From the NCBI GenBank assembly GCA_029260755.1, contig JAJDCQ010000195.1, forward strand, positions 1 to 58,088: DNA of 58,088 nucleotides, given 5' to 3'. Positions 10,001 through 17,565 of the stretch are shown one piece after another. Below the pieces are notes generated by a model, which was not told the DNA's origin, did no database searches, and worked only from the letters and a program-made list of their open reading frames with translations. The stretch comes from Planctomycetota bacterium (GTDB lineage: Bacteria; Planctomycetota; J058; JAJDCQ01). Each line of letters opens with the position of its first letter. The first letter of the stretch is position 1. The position numbers were made by a program, and so were the translations under genes.

Positions 10001-10531
10001 GTCCTGGGCGATTCGTTCGGCGACGATGTGGATCGCGCCGGTGAGCGCCGAGACGACGTCGCCCACCTCGCGGGCGGGGTCGACGAACGGCCCGGCCACG
10101 TCGATGACGTCGCCCTCGTAGCGCTGCTGCGCGAGGAGCTCGTCGGCGAGCGGCTCGAGGCCGCGGCCCCGCGCGGTCGCCCCGCGCGTGCGGGCCTTGC
10201 TCCGGAGAGGGAGGTAGAGATCCTCGAGCTCGCGACGGTTCCGGGCGGCGGCGACCTGTCCCTCGAAGTCGGCCAGCGGCGCGCGACCGGCCTTGCGCGC
10301 GGCCTCGAGGATGGTCTGCCGCCGCCGCTCGAGGTCGGTCAGGCGGTCGCTCCGGTCCTGGATGTGGCGGATGGTGGCCGCGTCGAGCCCGCCCGTCTCA
10401 TCAGGACGGTGGTGGGCGAGGAAGCTCGGTCGGCGTCCTCGCGCGAGCTGCTCGAGCGTCCAGGTCACGTGGTCGGGGTCGAGGCCCATCTCTAGGGCGA
10501 TGACCCGACCCATCTCGGTCGTGTTCGACAC
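7094..10531 (-). CDS. tex: Tex-like S1 RNA-binding protein with insertion and long Pro/Ala tail
   Basis: Tex proteins are nucleic-acid binding factors linked to transcription and RNA handling. The order is Tex-type: N-terminal helical region, YqgF/RNase H-like domain (about 477-563, IVPGYRLGCRIAVV), helix-hairpin-helix region (about 677-767, SYVPGIGTKLARIIIDNRN) and an S1 domain (about 830-905, GTVTHITEFGAFVNIGVDHDGLVH). It has 1145 residues where the family is usually nearer 750-800. The excess is a Ser/Pro/Asp-rich insertion (about 224-367) containing GPTSDDF twice, and a Pro/Ala-rich tail of about 240 residues with EPAPEPAP repeats (12-bp DNA repeats near 7396-7440) ending in a Lys/Arg cluster. 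In the YqgF motif the usual DPG is VPG. GTG start. The neighbours (biotin carboxylase downstream, purM upstream) suggest no specific pathway. Confidence 0.92.
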   Translation of the reverse strand: MSNTTEMGRVIALEMGLDPDHVTWTLEQLARGRRPSFLAHHRPDETGGLDAATIRHIQDRSDRLTDLERRRQTILEAARKAGRAPLADFEGQVAAARNRRELEDLYLPLRSKARTRGATARGRGLEPLADELLAQQRYEGDVIDVAGPFVDPAREVGDVVSALTGAIHIVAERIAQDPIARGWIREATEADAAILAELRGPRPPDPLLEIVADILGLPAPPPLPAAPSTDADGPRSSGRLGRLGVFGESSDDELRSPGLGPTSDDFTPPESPAPLGRPSPSALAPPTIIGPTSDDFAPEDSLAGGMVPAPASTPASTPAPGTGPMPRGILSASAASDPGDGPIGGAGDDPVDANWPDLSAPGDASPYASLAGARLPLDKPDEALLLAINRGERERVLQVTVDGPADLILAYLEGRWLRGHSIFEPLIREAIRHAYERILAPSIGRDVRAQAVMTAERRVIDAACAELRRVMGGPCLPNGTVLAIVPGYRLGCRIAVVTGDGRLVTHSTIWPLPPTRRVEEAEAVLAGLIEAHAVDVVVSGAGIANRDADVFVRRFLARYHRGDIEPLPPKPSRPGSSDDAAAPPTSASATPAARAPRRVRRTVLPLEVASDYGASKIGRAEFPKLDGTGRSAVALARRVLDPLTELTKVDPRSLLTDPVVADVAPRRLREALNAEIEDLVCLVGADLNAATWSLLSYVPGIGTKLARIIIDNRNRDGRFERRADLSRVPGVDEAVLDDAIAFLRVIGGPDLLDATALHPESRTIVEELARGAGVELERLIGHPSAIDELDWSTTSARLGAARAAALRRALERGARDDRPRFELDAPEGVTTLRDLRPGMDLDGTVTHITEFGAFVNIGVDHDGLVHVSQLAERYVGHPEEVVTLGEAVSVRVLGVDLERKRVSLSMRADTPPPPPPRSELEPTRVGGFVPASAAGDEPWDDGLDPAARRRLHKTGQPHRFRPGARSAPAARGGEPETARTSPAPLPATDAIPTEAGDAPATEVGDAAPAIAPARETAPPSKPPAPPPAPASPAPAPAPEPAPEPAPAPPPPSAPPVSATEAARSAAETEAERPALASKPPAPMPRSAPPAAAAKPPPTPRPATAEAAAAASPKKKKRPAGPKDPVLPGAADELARRLGLKRPRKK

Positions 10532-10649
10532 CGTCGCCTCGGTCGCGCGCTGGGAAGCTCCGCGACATAGTTCTCTGACTGCAAAGACTATCGGTGATGA
10601 GGCGAGGCCTGTCCACCGCGCGCCAGCGGTCGAGCTCGACCGCGCTCCG

Positions 10650-11768
10650 TCAGAGCGCGGCGAAGCGGCGCCCGCGCCCCGCGATCCCCGCCCGAGGCAG
10701 GGTCACCGTGCGCTCCGCGTCGTCGGTCGTGCGCCCGATCGGCCCGGCCTCGACGCCCGCGCCCGAGAGGACCGCGAGGGCGCGGTCGACGTGATCCTCG
10801 GGGACGGTGACGCAGAACCCGACGCCCATGTTGAAGGCGGTGTGCATCTCATCGGTCGGGATCCCGCCGCGCTCCGCGATGAGGCGGAAGATGCCCGGCG
10901 CCTCGGGCATCGCGTCGATCTCGAAGCCGACCGGCGCGGCCACCCGGCGGAGGTTCAGCAGCCCGTCGCCGGTGATGTGAGCGCACGCCGTGACGGTGAC
11001 GTCGTCGGCAGCGAGGAGCTCGAGGATCGGCTTCACGTAGATCCGGGTCGGCTCGAGGAGCGCCTCCCCGATGCTCGCCCCGCCGAGCTCCTCGGGGCGC
11101 TCGGCGAGCGCCTCGGCGGCGGCGTCGAGGTCGCGGTCGCCGAGCAGGACGCGGCGGGCGAGGGAGAGGCCGTTACTGTGGATGCCGGCGGAGGCGAGAC
11201 CGATCACGACCTGGCCGGAGGTCGTCTTGGTGCCATCTATGATGCGGTCGAGGGCGACCGTGCCGACCGAGAAGCCGGCGAGCTCGAACGCGCGGCCGGG
11301 GCGGATGCCCCTGATGATCTCGCCGACCTGCGCGATCTCCCCGCCGGGGATCGAGACGCCGGCCTGCCGCGCCCCCTCGTGGAGGCCGCGCCCGAACGCC
11401 TCGAAGAAGACCGGGTCGGGCCGCTCGATCGCGAGGTAGTCGAGGAACGCGATCGGGCGGGCGCCGACGCAGATGAGGTCGTTGACGTTCATCGCGATGA
11501 GGTCGATCGCGATCGTGTCGTAGCGGTCGAGGAGCTGCGCGATCACGAGCTTCGTGCCGACCCCGTCGCAGCAGACGGCGAGGCCGATCCCGCTCCCGGC
11601 GCCGAGCTCGACGACCTCGGCGAAGTAGCCGCCGCCGACGAGCGGGCGGCCCGGCCCGTCGCAGGCCTCCGTCGCCTTCCTGACCCAGCCGAGGAGGCCG
11701 CCCATCGCCGCCTCCTCGGCCGCGACGTCGACCCCGCTGCTCGCGTAGGTGGGCTGGTCGGTCGTCAT
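10650..11768 (-). CDS. purM: Phosphoribosylformylglycinamidine cyclo-ligase (AIR synthetase)
   Basis: Converts FGAM plus ATP into aminoimidazole ribotide in de novo purine synthesis, in the cytosol. The 372-residue protein has the family hallmarks: an N-terminal YASSGVDV segment, CCDGVGTKL for substrate/ATP binding, AIDLIAMNVNDLICVGA, PGGEIAQ, GLASAGIHSNGLSLAR, the AHITGDGLLNLRRV segment and NMGVGFCV near the end. The length is normal to slightly long (about 345 in E. coli). ATG start at 11768. It precedes the Tex gene by 118 nt and follows the lipoprotein gene by 30 nt on the same strand, so it may be read from the upstream operon, though the functions look unrelated. Confidence 0.96.
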   Translation of the reverse strand: MTTDQPTYASSGVDVAAEEAAMGGLLGWVRKATEACDGPGRPLVGGGYFAEVVELGAGSGIGLAVCCDGVGTKLVIAQLLDRYDTIAIDLIAMNVNDLICVGARPIAFLDYLAIERPDPVFFEAFGRGLHEGARQAGVSIPGGEIAQVGEIIRGIRPGRAFELAGFSVGTVALDRIIDGTKTTSGQVVIGLASAGIHSNGLSLARRVLLGDRDLDAAAEALAERPEELGGASIGEALLEPTRIYVKPILELLAADDVTVTACAHITGDGLLNLRRVAAPVGFEIDAMPEAPGIFRLIAERGGIPTDEMHTAFNMGVGFCVTVPEDHVDRALAVLSGAGVEAGPIGRTTDDAERTVTLPRAGIAGRGRRFAAL

Positions 11769-11798
11769 CGGGATCGCTCCGTGCCGCGGACAGTCGGC

Positions 11799-12347
11799 TC
11801 AGTTCGGGTGGACGGTGGTCTCTTCCATCTCGGGAAACGCGACGTCGAGCGCGGCGACGCTCCGGGCGTCCTCGGCGACGGCGGCGGCGACCCGGTCGGC
11901 GAGGGTGCGGACGACGTCGGGCGGGGTCTCGCGCGAGGCGGCCTCGCGGAGCTGCGCGAAGAGGTCCTCGACGAACCCGACCCGGCGCACGCCGACGTTC
12001 TGCCGGACGGCCACCTCGAGGTTGTGGGCGACCGCCTCGTAGGTGCCGTAGTAGGCGTCGTCGACCGCGGCGACGGCCGCGTCGGGCTCGCCGAGGACGG
12101 CGTGGCGGACGGCCCGGTCGAGGTGGGCCGCGACCTGCTCGGCGACGTCATCCCAGCTCGCGGGCGCGGCGGCGTCGATCGCGTCGGTGCGCGGCGTCGT
12201 CCGATCCGGCGCGCTCGCGGCGGCGGTGCTCGCGGGGGTCCCGCTCGTCGCACCCGTGCCCGGGCCGGCCGGACAGCCGACGGCGACGCTCGCCGCCGCG
12301 GCGAACGCGAGGAGCCCGGCGGCGCGCGCGCAGGGACGACGACTCAC
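11799..12347 (-). CDS. Lipoprotein with FTR1-like periplasmic region
   Basis: A 182-residue lipoprotein: signal segment ending in the lipobox SVAVGC (Cys25), an Ala/Thr/Ser/Pro linker to about residue 60, then a helical domain with the stretch DAYYGTYEAVAHNLEVAV followed about 15 residues later by FVEDLFAQLREA. This resembles the acidic helical region on the outer face of FTR1-type iron permeases and related iron-uptake proteins (moderate similarity, from memory). The GTG start overlaps the stop of the P19-like gene by 4 nt (GTGA), so translation is coupled. I infer a periplasmic, membrane-tethered partner in the metal-handling module. No permease helices are present. Confidence 0.72.
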   Translation of the reverse strand: MSRRPCARAAGLLAFAAAASVAVGCPAGPGTGATSGTPASTAAASAPDRTTPRTDAIDAAAPASWDDVAEQVAAHLDRAVRHAVLGEPDAAVAAVDDAYYGTYEAVAHNLEVAVRQNVGVRRVGFVEDLFAQLREAASRETPPDVVRTLADRVAAAVAEDARSVAALDVAFPEMEETTVHPN

Positions 12348-12925
12348 TTGGCGCCCGGGAAGTTCCAATCCCACTCCACGGTGAACGGCTCCCACCACGG
12401 GTCGACGCCGGTGACCGGGTCGGTGTGCCGGCCGAAGCCGTTCTCCGACGGCGGCCGGAGCTCGTAGCGGAGCCGGTAGCGACCCTTCCCCGGCATGCGG
12501 ATGCTCGCGCCGTAGTGGGGACCGTCCTTGGCGACCATCGGGTGGAACGTCCCCGAGAGCGGCTCGCCGCCGCCCGCGGGCGTGATCGTGTACTTCACCG
12601 TCAGGTACGGGATCCACTCGCCGAGCCCGAAGCCGTTCGGGTTCTTGCGGTCGCCCGCGACGTCGCACTCGAGGTGGATCACGTTCTCGCCGGTGAGCGG
12701 CTCGCCGTGGTCCATCGTGACCGGCGGCAGCCAGACGGCGGTCACCCGCATCGCGTTCTTCTTGACCGGGTCGCCGATCGGGAACTCCCGGAAGGGCGCG
12801 TCCTGGGCGGCCGCCGGGCGGCCCGGGCTCCGCAGGATCGCGAGCCCGCCGAGGGCGAGGGCGGCGACGAGGGAGGCGGCGACGATCGCCGTCTTCGGTC
12901 CGGAGCTCGCGCGCGCTCGGGTCAT
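12344..12925 (-). CDS. P19/Tp34-family periplasmic iron-binding protein
   Basis: A 193-residue secreted or N-anchored protein (hydrophobic segment about 13-32). The body is typical of the P19/Tp34/FetP family of periplasmic Fe(II)/Cu-binding beta-sandwich dimers that work beside FTR1-type iron permeases: EFPIG, HLECDV, NGFGLGEWIPYLTVKY, HPMVAKDGPHYGASI. Candidate ligands Met71, His84, Glu86, Met130, Asp134, His137 and His167; the spacing His84-Glu86-Met130-Asp134-His137 equals that of the metal site I recall from Campylobacter P19. The usual HLEAD is HLECD here (Cys87 next to the site), which is unusual. It overlaps both neighbours by 4 nt: a coupled operon with a blue-copper-like protein upstream and an FTR1-like lipoprotein downstream. 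No FTR1 permease gene lies in the window. Confidence 0.9.
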   Translation of the reverse strand: MTRARASSGPKTAIVAASLVAALALGGLAILRSPGRPAAAQDAPFREFPIGDPVKKNAMRVTAVWLPPVTMDHGEPLTGENVIHLECDVAGDRKNPNGFGLGEWIPYLTVKYTITPAGGGEPLSGTFHPMVAKDGPHYGASIRMPGKGRYRLRYELRPPSENGFGRHTDPVTGVDPWWEPFTVEWDWNFPGAK

Positions 12926-14094
12926 CGGTCCTCTCGCTCGGTGGCGGCGATGGCGGCCGCGATGCCGGCGGTGGCCTCGTCCACCGCGGCGGCCGCGCGC
13001 GTCGCCGCGACGTCGTCGGACGGGGACGCGAGCAGCCGATTCACCGCGGCGGCGGCCGCCTCGATCCGCTCGCCGAGCTCGGCCACCCGCGCCCGAGGCA
13101 GCTCCCGGCGGAGGTGAGCCTCGAGCCCGATCGGGCCACCGTAGTGGCCGTGCAGAACCTGGTCAAGGATCCTGCGGGCTCTCTCGGCGCGGCCGGCCCG
13201 CGCGTCGGCGAGGGCGGCGCGCAGGCCGGCGATCGACCGCTCGGCTCGCCGCGACGGCGGGTCGGGTCGCACCGGCGCGCCGTCGCCGCGCGGCGGGGGA
13301 GCGGCGCGCACCCGGACGGTGACGGCCACCGACGGAGGGCTCGCCGCTCCGGCGGCATCGACGACGATCCGACCGATGGTCACGCCCGGCGCCGGTCTCC
13401 GGGATGGGCGTCGGCCGTCGGGGGCGCCGGGCTCATCCGGGCCGGCCTCGTCATCCTCGACGCCCTCGGGGACGAGCCACTCGTGGAAGAGCTGCAGTCG
13501 ATAGCGTCCGGGCGGGACGGGCGCGAGCCGGGCGCGTCCGCCGGTCCCGATCCGCTCGAGCCACGGATCGGGGACGACCAGGACGAGCGCCCGCATCTGC
13601 GCGTGGATGTCGCAGAGGATCTCGTGCGCGCCGACCGCGCCGAAGCTCTGCTCGCGGCGGTCGCCCGGCTTCACCGTCAGGTTGAACGGCGTCCGCAGGG
13701 CGCGGCAGTGGACGCTGTGGACCTCGGGGTCGTCGTTGCCGATCACGAGTGATTCGCCCAGGACGAGCCCGACCACCTTCGGATGGAACCGGAGCTCGGA
13801 CTGGCCGAGCCGGCGGAACCGCTCGGCCCGAGGAGCTCGCGCGGCGGCCTCGGCCGCCGCGGTCGCGCGGTCGACATCCTCGCGGACGAGGAAGACGAAG
13901 CCGTGACTCGGGCCGGCGAGCGGCGGCAGGTCGTCGGGGAGCTCGAGGGCGACGTCGATCGCGGCGGCGCGCGGGCCGCCCGGCTCGCCGTCGCCGTCGC
14001 CGGCCCGGGTCGCCGAGCTCGCGATCGTCGCGGCGACGAGCAGTCCCCCGCCCACGGCGGCGATGGCGAACGACCGGGCCGCGAGTCGCGTCAC
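12922..14094 (-). CDS. Cupredoxin-like secreted protein with C-terminal FTR1-like helical region
   Basis: A 390-residue protein: N-terminal signal or anchor (about 3-23), then a domain with V-I-G-N-D-D-x-E-V-H-S-V-H and CDIHAQM. His126/His129 with Cys161-x2-His164-x2-Met167 look like type-1 (blue) copper ligands. The region after it reads as a beta-rich carboxypeptidase-regulatory-like domain (GRYRLQLFHEWLVPEGV). The C-terminal about 110 residues are helical with HGHYGGPIGLEAHLRREL and RVAELGERIEAA, similar in type to the FTR1-like region of the lipoprotein two genes downstream. GTG start overlaps the preceding gene's stop, and its own stop overlaps the P19-like gene's ATG. Probably a periplasmic copper-dependent oxidoreductase or electron carrier working with the P19-like protein (inference). 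Confidence 0.75.
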   Translation of the reverse strand: MTRLAARSFAIAAVGGGLLVAATIASSATRAGDGDGEPGGPRAAAIDVALELPDDLPPLAGPSHGFVFLVREDVDRATAAAEAAARAPRAERFRRLGQSELRFHPKVVGLVLGESLVIGNDDPEVHSVHCRALRTPFNLTVKPGDRREQSFGAVGAHEILCDIHAQMRALVLVVPDPWLERIGTGGRARLAPVPPGRYRLQLFHEWLVPEGVEDDEAGPDEPGAPDGRRPSRRPAPGVTIGRIVVDAAGAASPPSVAVTVRVRAAPPPRGDGAPVRPDPPSRRAERSIAGLRAALADARAGRAERARRILDQVLHGHYGGPIGLEAHLRRELPRARVAELGERIEAAAAAVNRLLASPSDDVAATRAAAAVDEATAGIAAAIAATEREDR

Positions 14095-15302
14095 GCGGGG
14101 GCCGCCCGGCGGCGCGTCTGGATCCGCACGCCGCTCCGCGTGGCGAGCTCGCTCACGACCCAGCGCGGGTCGAGGTCGGTCTCGAGGCAGCGGACGCCGG
14201 GCTCGACCCGCCCGCTCGCGAGCCCGCGGGTGACGACGGCGGCGCCGAAGCCGGTCGTCCGCTCCATCGCGGTGAACCCGTCGGCGCCCTTCTCGAGCAT
14301 CTCGAGGATCACCTCGCTCCCGTCGCGACCGACGCCGACGGCGCGCATCACGACGAGGTCGCCCACCTCGGGATAGGCGAGCCGCTCGCCGGCGACGACG
14401 TGGAAGAGCTCGCGCGGACGGACGCGCGCGGTCGTCTCGGCGCCGTCGACCTCGGCGACGACGTCGACGGCGTCGAGCTCGAGGAGGCCGAGGTCGCGGA
14501 GGAGCCGGATCTTCTCGACGTGGCCCGGGTAACGCAGCGTCTTGTAGTCGAGCCGATCGACCTTGCCCGCGAGCGAGGTCGTCGCGCCGGCCGTCCCGCC
14601 GACGGTCGAGAACGCCTCGAGCGGGCCGAGCGGCGTGAAGTCGATCGTCTCGAGCTCGTCGAGCGACGGCACCGTCGCGAGCTTGCCATCGCGGAGCACG
14701 GCGCACTCGCCGAGGTACTCGTTGGTGAGGCCGGCCGGGTGGAACAGGAGGCGGAACTCGAGCGGGCCGACCTTCTCCTCCGGCAGACCGCCGCAGTAGA
14801 CGATGATCGAGCGCGCCTCGCCGCCGAGCTCGAGGAGGGCGAGCCCCATGAGCGTGTTGCCGATCCCCGGGGCGAGGCCGCAGTCGGGCATGATCGCGAC
14901 GCCCTTGTCGCGAGCCTTCGCGTCGAGCTCGGCCATCGCGTTCCGGGTGACCGGGCTGCCGCCGAGGTCGGAGAGATGGACGCCCCGGTCGACGGCCGCC
15001 CGCGCCACCGCGGGCCCGAACCGGTAGGGGACGCAGGAGGCGGCCGCGATCGCGCCGTCGAGGACGTCGCGGAGGGCCGCGTCGCTCCCGGCGTCGAGCT
15101 TCTTCGCCGTGATCTCGACGCCCTCGCCGCGCTTGCTCCGGATCCGCTCGGCGGCTGCCTCGGCGTTCTCGAGGATCGCGTCGGCGAGGACGATCTCGAC
15201 CTTCGCGTCGGCGCCCGACGGGGCGGGGGCGAAGGCGAGGTCGTAGGCGCAGGCGGTGCCCTGGCGCCCGGCGCCCAGGACGACGTATCGATCGACGGTC
15301 AT
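14091..15302 (-). CDS. Saccharopine dehydrogenase family / lysine 6-dehydrogenase-like oxidoreductase
   Basis: NAD(P)-dependent enzyme of lysine metabolism. The 403-residue protein opens with a Rossmann motif (VLGAGRQGTACAYDL, about 7-21), has VPYRFGPAVARAAVDRGVHLSDLGG in the middle, then PDCGLAPGIGN and the CGGLP signature typical of lysine 6-dehydrogenases and related saccharopine-dehydrogenase-fold enzymes; ATTSLAGKVDRLDYKTLRYPGH lies in the substrate-binding half. Lysine 6-dehydrogenase makes allysine from lysine; the close relatives are hard to separate by eye. It is the first gene of a four-gene minus-strand operon with 4-nt overlaps leading into the copper/iron proteins; no metabolic link between the two parts is obvious. 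Confidence 0.87.
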   Translation of the reverse strand: MTVDRYVVLGAGRQGTACAYDLAFAPAPSGADAKVEIVLADAILENAEAAAERIRSKRGEGVEITAKKLDAGSDAALRDVLDGAIAAASCVPYRFGPAVARAAVDRGVHLSDLGGSPVTRNAMAELDAKARDKGVAIMPDCGLAPGIGNTLMGLALLELGGEARSIIVYCGGLPEEKVGPLEFRLLFHPAGLTNEYLGECAVLRDGKLATVPSLDELETIDFTPLGPLEAFSTVGGTAGATTSLAGKVDRLDYKTLRYPGHVEKIRLLRDLGLLELDAVDVVAEVDGAETTARVRPRELFHVVAGERLAYPEVGDLVVMRAVGVGRDGSEVILEMLEKGADGFTAMERTTGFGAAVVTRGLASGRVEPGVRCLETDLDPRWVVSELATRSGVRIQTRRRAAPA

Positions 15303-15375
15303 CGGTGGTCGGCTCCTCGAGATGGACCGCGATCGCGGTCGCGACGAGCCGATGGTAGCGGGGAGGCGCCGCCCG

Positions 15376-16074
15376 TCAACGAAGCTCGAGGTGGAACGGC
15401 TCGGAGACGAGCTCGAGGAGCGGGCTCTCGCCGGGGGGCATGCCGCCGCCGCGGAGGTCGGTGAAGAACGCCGACACGGGAGCGCGGAGGATCAGGATGG
15501 CCTCGTGGTGGCCGGCCGGGACGAGCCAGTCCCGGAGCTTCCCGTCGGAGTCGAGGAGAGGACCGCACTCGCTGTGATCCCGAATTGCACAGAACGTCCC
15601 CGTCGAGAGGGCCGAACGACCGGCCCGGAGCTCGGTCAGCGCGCCGGCCGGGTGGGCCACACCCTCGCCGCAGAAGTCGACGTGGAGCTCCCAGAGGTTC
15701 GAGTCGCCGATCTCCGGAATGATCCGGAGGCCGATCGACTCGGGCTCGAGCGGGACGGGCGTCGAGCGATCGCTCTCGATCCGGAGCTCGAGGAGGTCCT
15801 GACTTCGACTCCGGGAGACGCCGGTGCGCACGGCCTCGACCACGATCGAGACGCCGAGCACCGCGGCGGCGCGGTCCGGCGCCGCCTGCCGCAGGGCGAG
15901 CCAGCTCTCGTAGCGCCCGCTGCGCGCCTGTCGTTCGAGCCACCCGAGGCGGATCCGCTCGCGGTTCGCGATCCCCGCGATCGCGAGCGCCGCCGCGCCG
16001 AGGAGGATCACGAGCGGCCCGCGGAGCCGGCGCGGCTTCGCCTCGGTCGGAGCGGCGGCGGGGTCGTCGGTCAT
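15376..16074 (-). CDS. Membrane-anchored protein of unknown function, tandem paralog 3
   Basis: A 232-residue protein I cannot name. A short cytoplasmic N terminus (1-20), one membrane helix (about 21-38, LVILLGAAALAIAGIA), then an extracytoplasmic domain. Right after the helix comes the family signature RERIRLGWLERQARSGRYESWLALRQAAPDRAAAVLGVSI, shared in outline with the two genes upstream. It has paired FCGEG and FCAIRDHSECGPLLDS segments, almost repeated in the paralog at 16775-17551 (FCGEL; FCAMVEHSKCGPLLDP), suggesting conserved cysteines forming disulfides. ATG start overlaps the previous stop (ATGA), so it is the last gene of a coupled three-gene operon. Confidence 0.75.
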   Translation of the reverse strand: MTDDPAAAPTEAKPRRLRGPLVILLGAAALAIAGIANRERIRLGWLERQARSGRYESWLALRQAAPDRAAAVLGVSIVVEAVRTGVSRSRSQDLLELRIESDRSTPVPLEPESIGLRIIPEIGDSNLWELHVDFCGEGVAHPAGALTELRAGRSALSTGTFCAIRDHSECGPLLDSDGKLRDWLVPAGHHEAILILRAPVSAFFTDLRGGGMPPGESPLLELVSEPFHLELR

Positions 16075-16778
16075 CGCACCATCTCGAGCTCGAAGCTCGT
16101 CGACGGGATGGTCAGCTCGGGCTCGCCGCGGGGAAGCTCCGGGAACGGGACCGACGGATCGAAGACCAGCCGGAGCGTCGTCCGGTAGCGGCCCGAGGCG
16201 ACTCGCCCCGATGAGACCCGGAGGCGTCCGGTGCTCGGATCGATGAGCTGCTCTCCGCGCCAGCCGTTCTCGGAGCTCGAGAAGATCGCGAGGGGCACAT
16301 CCAAACGCCAGAGTCCCGGCGCGGGGCGCGTCGGGATCGGTATCCGGCGGTCGCCGAGCGTTCCCACGACGACCAGCCCGCCGCCGGGCTGCTCGATCTC
16401 GAGCTGGAAGTCGACGTAGCTCTCGGCGAGCCGATCGATCCGGTGGGGGTCTCCGCGAACCTCGAGCACGATCCAGTCGTGGCCGCCGCCCTCGCTCTGC
16501 CGGCGGCTCGCGACGGCCGTCACCTCGAGTCCGAGCGCGGCGCGCGCGGCCGCGGGGTCGCGCTCGAGGAGGGTCCGGAGGCTGGCGACGTCGCCGCCTC
16601 GGGCTCGCCACCCGAGCCAGGCGATCTCGAGGCGGTCACGGCGGCCGGCCACGAAGAGCGCTCCGATCGCGATCGCCGCGGCGAGGCCCAGGCGGGCGAC
16701 CCGTCCGGCGACCCGCCGGCGTGGCCCGGTCGCGTCCGCCCGGTCGGGCTCGACCTCGGTCTCGGGGACGACGGTCAC
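16071..16778 (-). CDS. Membrane-anchored protein of unknown function, tandem paralog 2
   Basis: A 235-residue paralog of its neighbours on both sides: short N terminus, a membrane helix (about 25-43, LGLAAAIAIGALFVAG), then RRDRLEIAWLGWRARGGD followed by LLERDPAAARAALGLEV, matching the post-membrane segment of the other two. The rest is a beta-rich domain with few cysteines; the FC...CGPLLD pair seen in the other paralogs is missing, so it has diverged most. GTG start inside a GTGA overlap with the gene upstream, and an ATGA overlap with the one downstream. Function unknown. Confidence 0.75.
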   Translation of the reverse strand: MTVVPETEVEPDRADATGPRRRVAGRVARLGLAAAIAIGALFVAGRRDRLEIAWLGWRARGGDVASLRTLLERDPAAARAALGLEVTAVASRRQSEGGGHDWIVLEVRGDPHRIDRLAESYVDFQLEIEQPGGGLVVVGTLGDRRIPIPTRPAPGLWRLDVPLAIFSSSENGWRGEQLIDPSTGRLRVSSGRVASGRYRTTLRLVFDPSVPFPELPRGEPELTIPSTSFELEMVR

Positions 16779-17551
16779 CGCCCGAGCCCGAGCGGAAAGC
16801 GCGCGGTCCGGACCGGCACGGATGCGATCTCCCCGCTGATCGTCACCGCGCCGCCAGGCGACGAGGCACCCTCGAAGAGCGAGCTCGGGTCGATCCAAAG
16901 GACGAGGGCGGCGTCGTGGTCGCCCGGGTCGACGGCCGAAGCGCCCGAGAGGACGCCGTCGCGCGGGTCGAGGAGCGGGCCGCACTTGCTGTGCTCGACC
17001 ATCGCGCAGAATGCGCCGACCGAGAGGTCGAAGGCCACCTCGCCCGCGGCCGGCACGAGCAGCGGCGCCCGCGGCGGCTGGTGCGGGGCGAGCTCGCCGC
17101 AGAAGTCGATGTGAAGCTGCCGCGCCCAGATCGGGTCGTCGGGGTCGTCGTCGGGGCGGTCGGCGCCGACGACGAGGTCGATCGCGAGGACGTGGAGGCT
17201 CGTCTCGGCGAGGCGCCGACTGCGGACGCGCACCGCGAGGGTCTCGTCGCTCGGCGAGCCGTCGTGCTCGCGGCGCGCCTCGACGGTGATCTCGAGGTCG
17301 AGAGCGGCGAGGGCGGCCTCGGGGTCGAGGCGGCGGAGGGTGGCGAAGGCGTCGGCATCGCCGCCGCGCACCTTCGCCGAGAGATAGCCAATGATGATGC
17401 GCTTCCGCTCGACGACCGCGATCGCGAGCGCCGTCACGACGATCAGGGCGATCGCGCCGAGCGAGACGGCGAGCCGACGGCCGCCGCCGCGTCGCGGAGG
17501 TGTTTCGGCGCCGTTCGCGGTCGAGAGGGGATCGGTCGCGGGCTCGGTCAC
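16775..17551 (-). CDS. Membrane-anchored protein of unknown function, tandem paralog 1
   Basis: First gene of the coupled three-paralog operon. With the GTG start at 17551 it has 258 residues: a charged N terminus, one membrane helix (LAVSLGAIALIVVTALAIAVV), then ERKRIIIGYLSAKVRGGD and LRRLDPEAALAALDLEI, the family's post-membrane signature. The extracytoplasmic part carries HIDFCGEL and FCAMVEHSKCGPLLDP, nearly the same as in paralog 3. I chose 17551 because the longer in-frame start at 17650 would place the first 33 codons inside the repeat region, where they match nothing in the paralogs. Function unknown; perhaps a subunit of an envelope complex built from three related chains (inference). 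Confidence 0.72.
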   Translation of the reverse strand: MTEPATDPLSTANGAETPPRRGGGRRLAVSLGAIALIVVTALAIAVVERKRIIIGYLSAKVRGGDADAFATLRRLDPEAALAALDLEITVEARREHDGSPSDETLAVRVRSRRLAETSLHVLAIDLVVGADRPDDDPDDPIWARQLHIDFCGELAPHQPPRAPLLVPAAGEVAFDLSVGAFCAMVEHSKCGPLLDPRDGVLSGASAVDPGDHDAALVLWIDPSSLFEGASSPGGAVTISGEIASVPVRTARFPLGLGR

Positions 17552-17565
17552 GGAAGGATTCGTCG

